Below, one piece after another: positions 42,398-44,625 of a stretch of DNA of 44,625 nucleotides. Under the pieces are notes generated by a model. That model ran no database searches, was not told the origin of the DNA, and worked only from the letters and a program-made list of their open reading frames with translations. The stretch comes from Actinobacteria bacterium RBG_16_68_21 (GTDB lineage Bacteria > Actinomycetota > Acidimicrobiia > Spongiisociales > UBA11373). Numbering within the stretch: the first letter of the stretch is position 1; each line of letters opens with the position of its first letter. Location: assembly GCA_001767695.1 (NCBI GenBank), contig MELR01000013.1:69706-114330 (forward strand), read 5' to 3'. Position numbers and translations under genes: made by a program.

Positions 42398-43356
42398 GAG
42401 ACACCGATGTGCTCATCGCACCGCTGCTCGAGGAGCTCGAGGCGTCCTACGACGGGCTGCATGTGGTGGCGCTCGGGGGAGGGCACGGGCTCGCCGCGGC
42501 CCTGCAGGCGATCCTCGAATACGCCGACACGATCACGGCAGTGGTGGGGGTGGCCGATGACGGCGGCTCGTCGGGACGGCTGTCTCCGGGGTTGAGCATT
42601 CCCTCTCCCGGGGACATCCGGCGAGCGCTGCTCGCCCTATCTCCTGAGCCATCGGTGTGGCGGCGGCTCATGGACTTTCGATTCGAGGGTGCGGACGTGG
42701 CCGGTCACAGCCTGGGAAACCTGATCATCGCCGCCCTGACGGAGATGTCGGGAAGCTTCGAGGACGCGTTACACACCGTCGGCCGGCTGCTCGGGGCGAG
42801 GGGCGCGGTGGTCCCGGCGGCGGTAGAGCCGCTGGTGCTCGAAGCAGATGTGGACGGCGCCACCGTTCAAGGTCAGGTGGCGATCGCCCGCTCCCGGGGC
42901 CGGATCACCGATCTCCGGGTTCGCCCGGAAGGGATCGGCGCCACCAGGTCCGCCAGGGAGGCGATCGGGGCCGCCGACCAGATCGTCCTCGGGCCGGGGA
43001 GCCTGTTCACTTCGCTGATCGCCGGACTCAAGGTGCCCGGCATCGCCGAGGCGGTCAACGCGTCGCCGGCAAAGTTGGTCTACGTGTGCAACCTCACCAC
43101 TCAGGACGGGGAGACGCTGGGACTGGACGGAGGGGAGCACATCGCCGCACTGGCGGACATCGGCGGCGTCCGGCCGCCGGATGCCGTGGTGGCACATGAG
43201 GGACCGCTGGCCGTTCCCGCCGGGCTCACCCGGGTCTCGTTGGACGCCGGGGGAGGCGGCTGGACCCTGGCCCGGGGTGACATCGCCGATCCCGATGCGC
43301 CATGGCCGCAGCACGATCCGGCCCGGCTGGGGGCGGTACTCCGGCGGCTAGCGTGA
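42394..43356 (+). CDS. yvcK: YvcK/GlmR-family gluconeogenesis factor
   Basis: A 320-residue CofD-like protein. VVALGGGHGLAAALQAI near residue 25 is the UDP-sugar-binding loop, where most relatives have GGGTGL. Next come GVADDGGSSGRL, SPGDIRRALLAL, FRFEGADVAGHSLGNLIIAAL and GPGSLFTSLI, all typical. In Bacillus this protein binds UDP-GlcNAc and stimulates GlmS, supporting cell-wall precursor synthesis and growth on gluconeogenic carbon. The ATGA overlap links it to rapZ. whiA, which normally follows in Actinobacteria and Firmicutes, is absent; pgk starts 7 bases after the stop. Confidence 0.94.
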   Translation: MRDTDVLIAPLLEELEASYDGLHVVALGGGHGLAAALQAILEYADTITAVVGVADDGGSSGRLSPGLSIPSPGDIRRALLALSPEPSVWRRLMDFRFEGADVAGHSLGNLIIAALTEMSGSFEDALHTVGRLLGARGAVVPAAVEPLVLEADVDGATVQGQVAIARSRGRITDLRVRPEGIGATRSAREAIGAADQIVLGPGSLFTSLIAGLKVPGIAEAVNASPAKLVYVCNLTTQDGETLGLDGGEHIAALADIGGVRPPDAVVAHEGPLAVPAGLTRVSLDAGGGGWTLARGDIADPDAPWPQHDPARLGAVLRRLA

Positions 43357-43363
43357 AGGAACG

Positions 43364-44545
43364 GTGAGCGCTCTTCCGACCATCGACGATCTCGAAGTCG
43401 CCGGACGCACCGTCCTGGTCCGTGCAGACCTCAACGTTCCGCTATCCGACGGTGCCGTGGGGGACGACTTCCGGATCCGCGCCGCGGTACCCACCATTGC
43501 CGAGCTGCGGCGCCGGGGCGCCCGCGTCGTCGTGTGCAGCCACCTGGGGCGGCCCAACGGACCGGATCCGGCCTTCTCGATGCGACCGGTGGGTAGCGCG
43601 TTGGCGGAGATCGGCGGATTCCCGGTGGTGGTCGCCCCAGACGTCGGCGGGCCCGGGGCCACCGAGACGGTGCGCCAGGCCGGTAACAGCGTCGTGCTCC
43701 TCGAGAACACCCGCTTCGAACCGGGGGAGACTTCGAATGCTCCCGAGCTCGCCGATCGTCTTGCCGCAGTGGCCGACGCATTCGTGCTCGACGCCTTTGG
43801 ATCGGCCCACAGGGCCCACGCCTCCACCGTCGGTGTCGCCGAGAGGCTGCCGTCGGCGGCGGGCACATTGCTCCTCGCCGAGGTCGCCGCCTTCAACCGG
43901 ATCATCGAAGAGCCCGCGCGCCCCTTCGTCGTGCTCCTCGGCGGCGCCAAGATCTCCGACAAGCTGGGAGTGGTGCGCAAGCTGCTTCCCCGGGTCGATG
44001 TCATGCTCATCGGCGGCGCGATGTGCTTCACGCTGCTCTCCGCCGAGGGGTACGAGGTGGGCGACTCCCTGGTCGAAGAAGACATGGTCGATGAGGTCGC
44101 CGAGGTGCTCGCCTCGGCCGAGGGGTCACGGATCGCGCTGCCGCTGGACATCGTGGTCGGGGAAGGGTTCGCCGCCGACACCGCCCACCGTATCGAGCCT
44201 GCGGGAGATCTCTCCTCCCACGGAATGGGCCTCGACATCGGGCCGGAGACGGCGGAGCGCTTCGCGGCAATCATCGCCGGCGCCGACACGATCTTCTGGA
44301 ACGGTCCCATGGGGGTGTTCGAGTGGGAGGTGTTCTCGGCAGGAACGCGGCGGGTGGCGGAGGCGATCGGTGCCGCCCGGGCCTACTCGGTCGTCGGCGG
44401 CGGCGACAGCGTGGCCGCCTTGCGGAGCATGGGTCTCGCCGACTCCGTCTCCCATCTGTCCACCGGCGGGGGAGCCGGATTGGAGCTGATCGAGAAGGGG
44501 TCACTGCCCGGACTGGACGCACTGAGAGGGACACATGGCTCGTAA
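43364..44545 (+). CDS. pgk: Phosphoglycerate kinase
   Basis: Glycolytic enzyme forming ATP from 1,3-bisphosphoglycerate, 393 residues. [10 protein letters not shown] near the N-terminus and SHLGRPNG are the substrate-binding motifs; [38 protein letters not shown] and [11 protein letters not shown] follow; GGGDSVAAL is the C-terminal nucleotide-binding loop. One common family residue differs: many enzymes have NDAFGTAHR where this has LDAFGSAHR. The start is GTG at 43364 with AAGGA upstream. tpiA overlaps by 11 bases; gap, usually upstream, is not here. Confidence 0.97.
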   Translation: MSALPTIDDLEVAGRTVLVRADLNVPLSDGAVGDDFRIRAAVPTIAELRRRGARVVVCSHLGRPNGPDPAFSMRPVGSALAEIGGFPVVVAPDVGGPGATETVRQAGNSVVLLENTRFEPGETSNAPELADRLAAVADAFVLDAFGSAHRAHASTVGVAERLPSAAGTLLLAEVAAFNRIIEEPARPFVVLLGGAKISDKLGVVRKLLPRVDVMLIGGAMCFTLLSAEGYEVGDSLVEEDMVDEVAEVLASAEGSRIALPLDIVVGEGFAADTAHRIEPAGDLSSHGMGLDIGPETAERFAAIIAGADTIFWNGPMGVFEWEVFSAGTRRVAEAIGAARAYSVVGGGDSVAALRSMGLADSVSHLSTGGGAGLELIEKGSLPGLDALRGTHGS

Positions 44546-44625
44546 GAACCTCATCGCCGGCAACTGGAAGATGAACGCCTCGCACCTCGAGGCGATCCAG
44601 ATGGTGCAGAAGCTCTCCTATCGGC
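44535..44625 (+). CDS. tpiA: Triosephosphate isomerase, 5' part only
   Basis: The first 30 codons are in the window. The N-terminus [15 protein letters not shown] carries the family's NWKMN loop with the catalytic-site Asn and Lys. The ATG at 44535 lies inside the pgk 3' end, so the two are translationally coupled. The rest of the gene is outside the window. Confidence 0.93.
   Translation, partial: MARKNLIAGNWKMNASHLEAIQMVQKLSYR

Overview
The window is a dense, very GC-rich bacterial chromosome segment with about 42 protein genes, one tRNA and one gene remnant. It most resembles Actinomycetota, probably an uncultured deep lineage such as Acidimicrobiia; the class is inference. The order trpE...trpC-F-B-A ... 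polA-rpsA-coaE-uvrB-uvrA-uvrC-rapZ-yvcK-pgk-tpiA follows the order I know from mycobacteria. The paired ArsA/Get3-like ATPases, a PolA without proofreading residues and the frequent GTG/TTG starts also fit that phylum. I see no prophage, insertion sequence or CRISPR array; this is mostly core genome.

Layout: 1-1738 (minus) holds a PfkA-type phosphofructokinase, cut by the window edge, behind a DUF2090/LacD-like class I aldolase. dnaE (1881-5393) follows. Next come two tandem ArsA-like ATPases (minus), a 69-residue protein, a two-domain ThyX-like protein, small membrane proteins, an EamA transporter, a pair of paralogous membrane proteins behind xanthine phosphoribosyltransferase, and endonuclease III. 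A decayed MATE transporter lies at 13511-13820, followed by an MFS transporter with a CsaA-like protein and a CcdA-like membrane protein. The tryptophan block is trpE, a YgfZ-like protein, a two-component pair, then trpC-F-B-A; trpG and trpD are not present. Then come NAD synthetase, tRNA-Leu(CAA), a small coiled-coil protein, polA, rpsA, an orphan CpaE/TadZ-like ATPase, coaE, and the nucleotide-excision-repair genes uvrB, uvrA and uvrC, with tatA, a methyltransferase and an Ogt-type alkyltransferase among them. The right end is rapZ-yvcK-pgk-tpiA (tpiA cut).

Two translation modes alternate. Genes inside operons start on ATGA/GTGA/TGATG overlaps. Many first genes carry a TAnnnT hexamer 6-9 bases upstream of the start codon and lack a Shine-Dalgarno sequence, which predicts leaderless mRNAs. 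This signal fixes several start sites.

The strongest leads for new biology are: (1) the ArsA-like pair, in which one partner has lost the P-loop lysine and the other lacks the signature lysine, so that only a composite site looks complete; (2) the 557-residue double-ThyX protein, whose two halves keep complementary parts of the ThyX motif; (3) heptanucleotide repeats in opposite orientations around the coaE stop codon; (4) an aldolase of unusual family coupled to a mixed-signature phosphofructokinase. All functional statements rest on motif recognition by eye; no database search was run.
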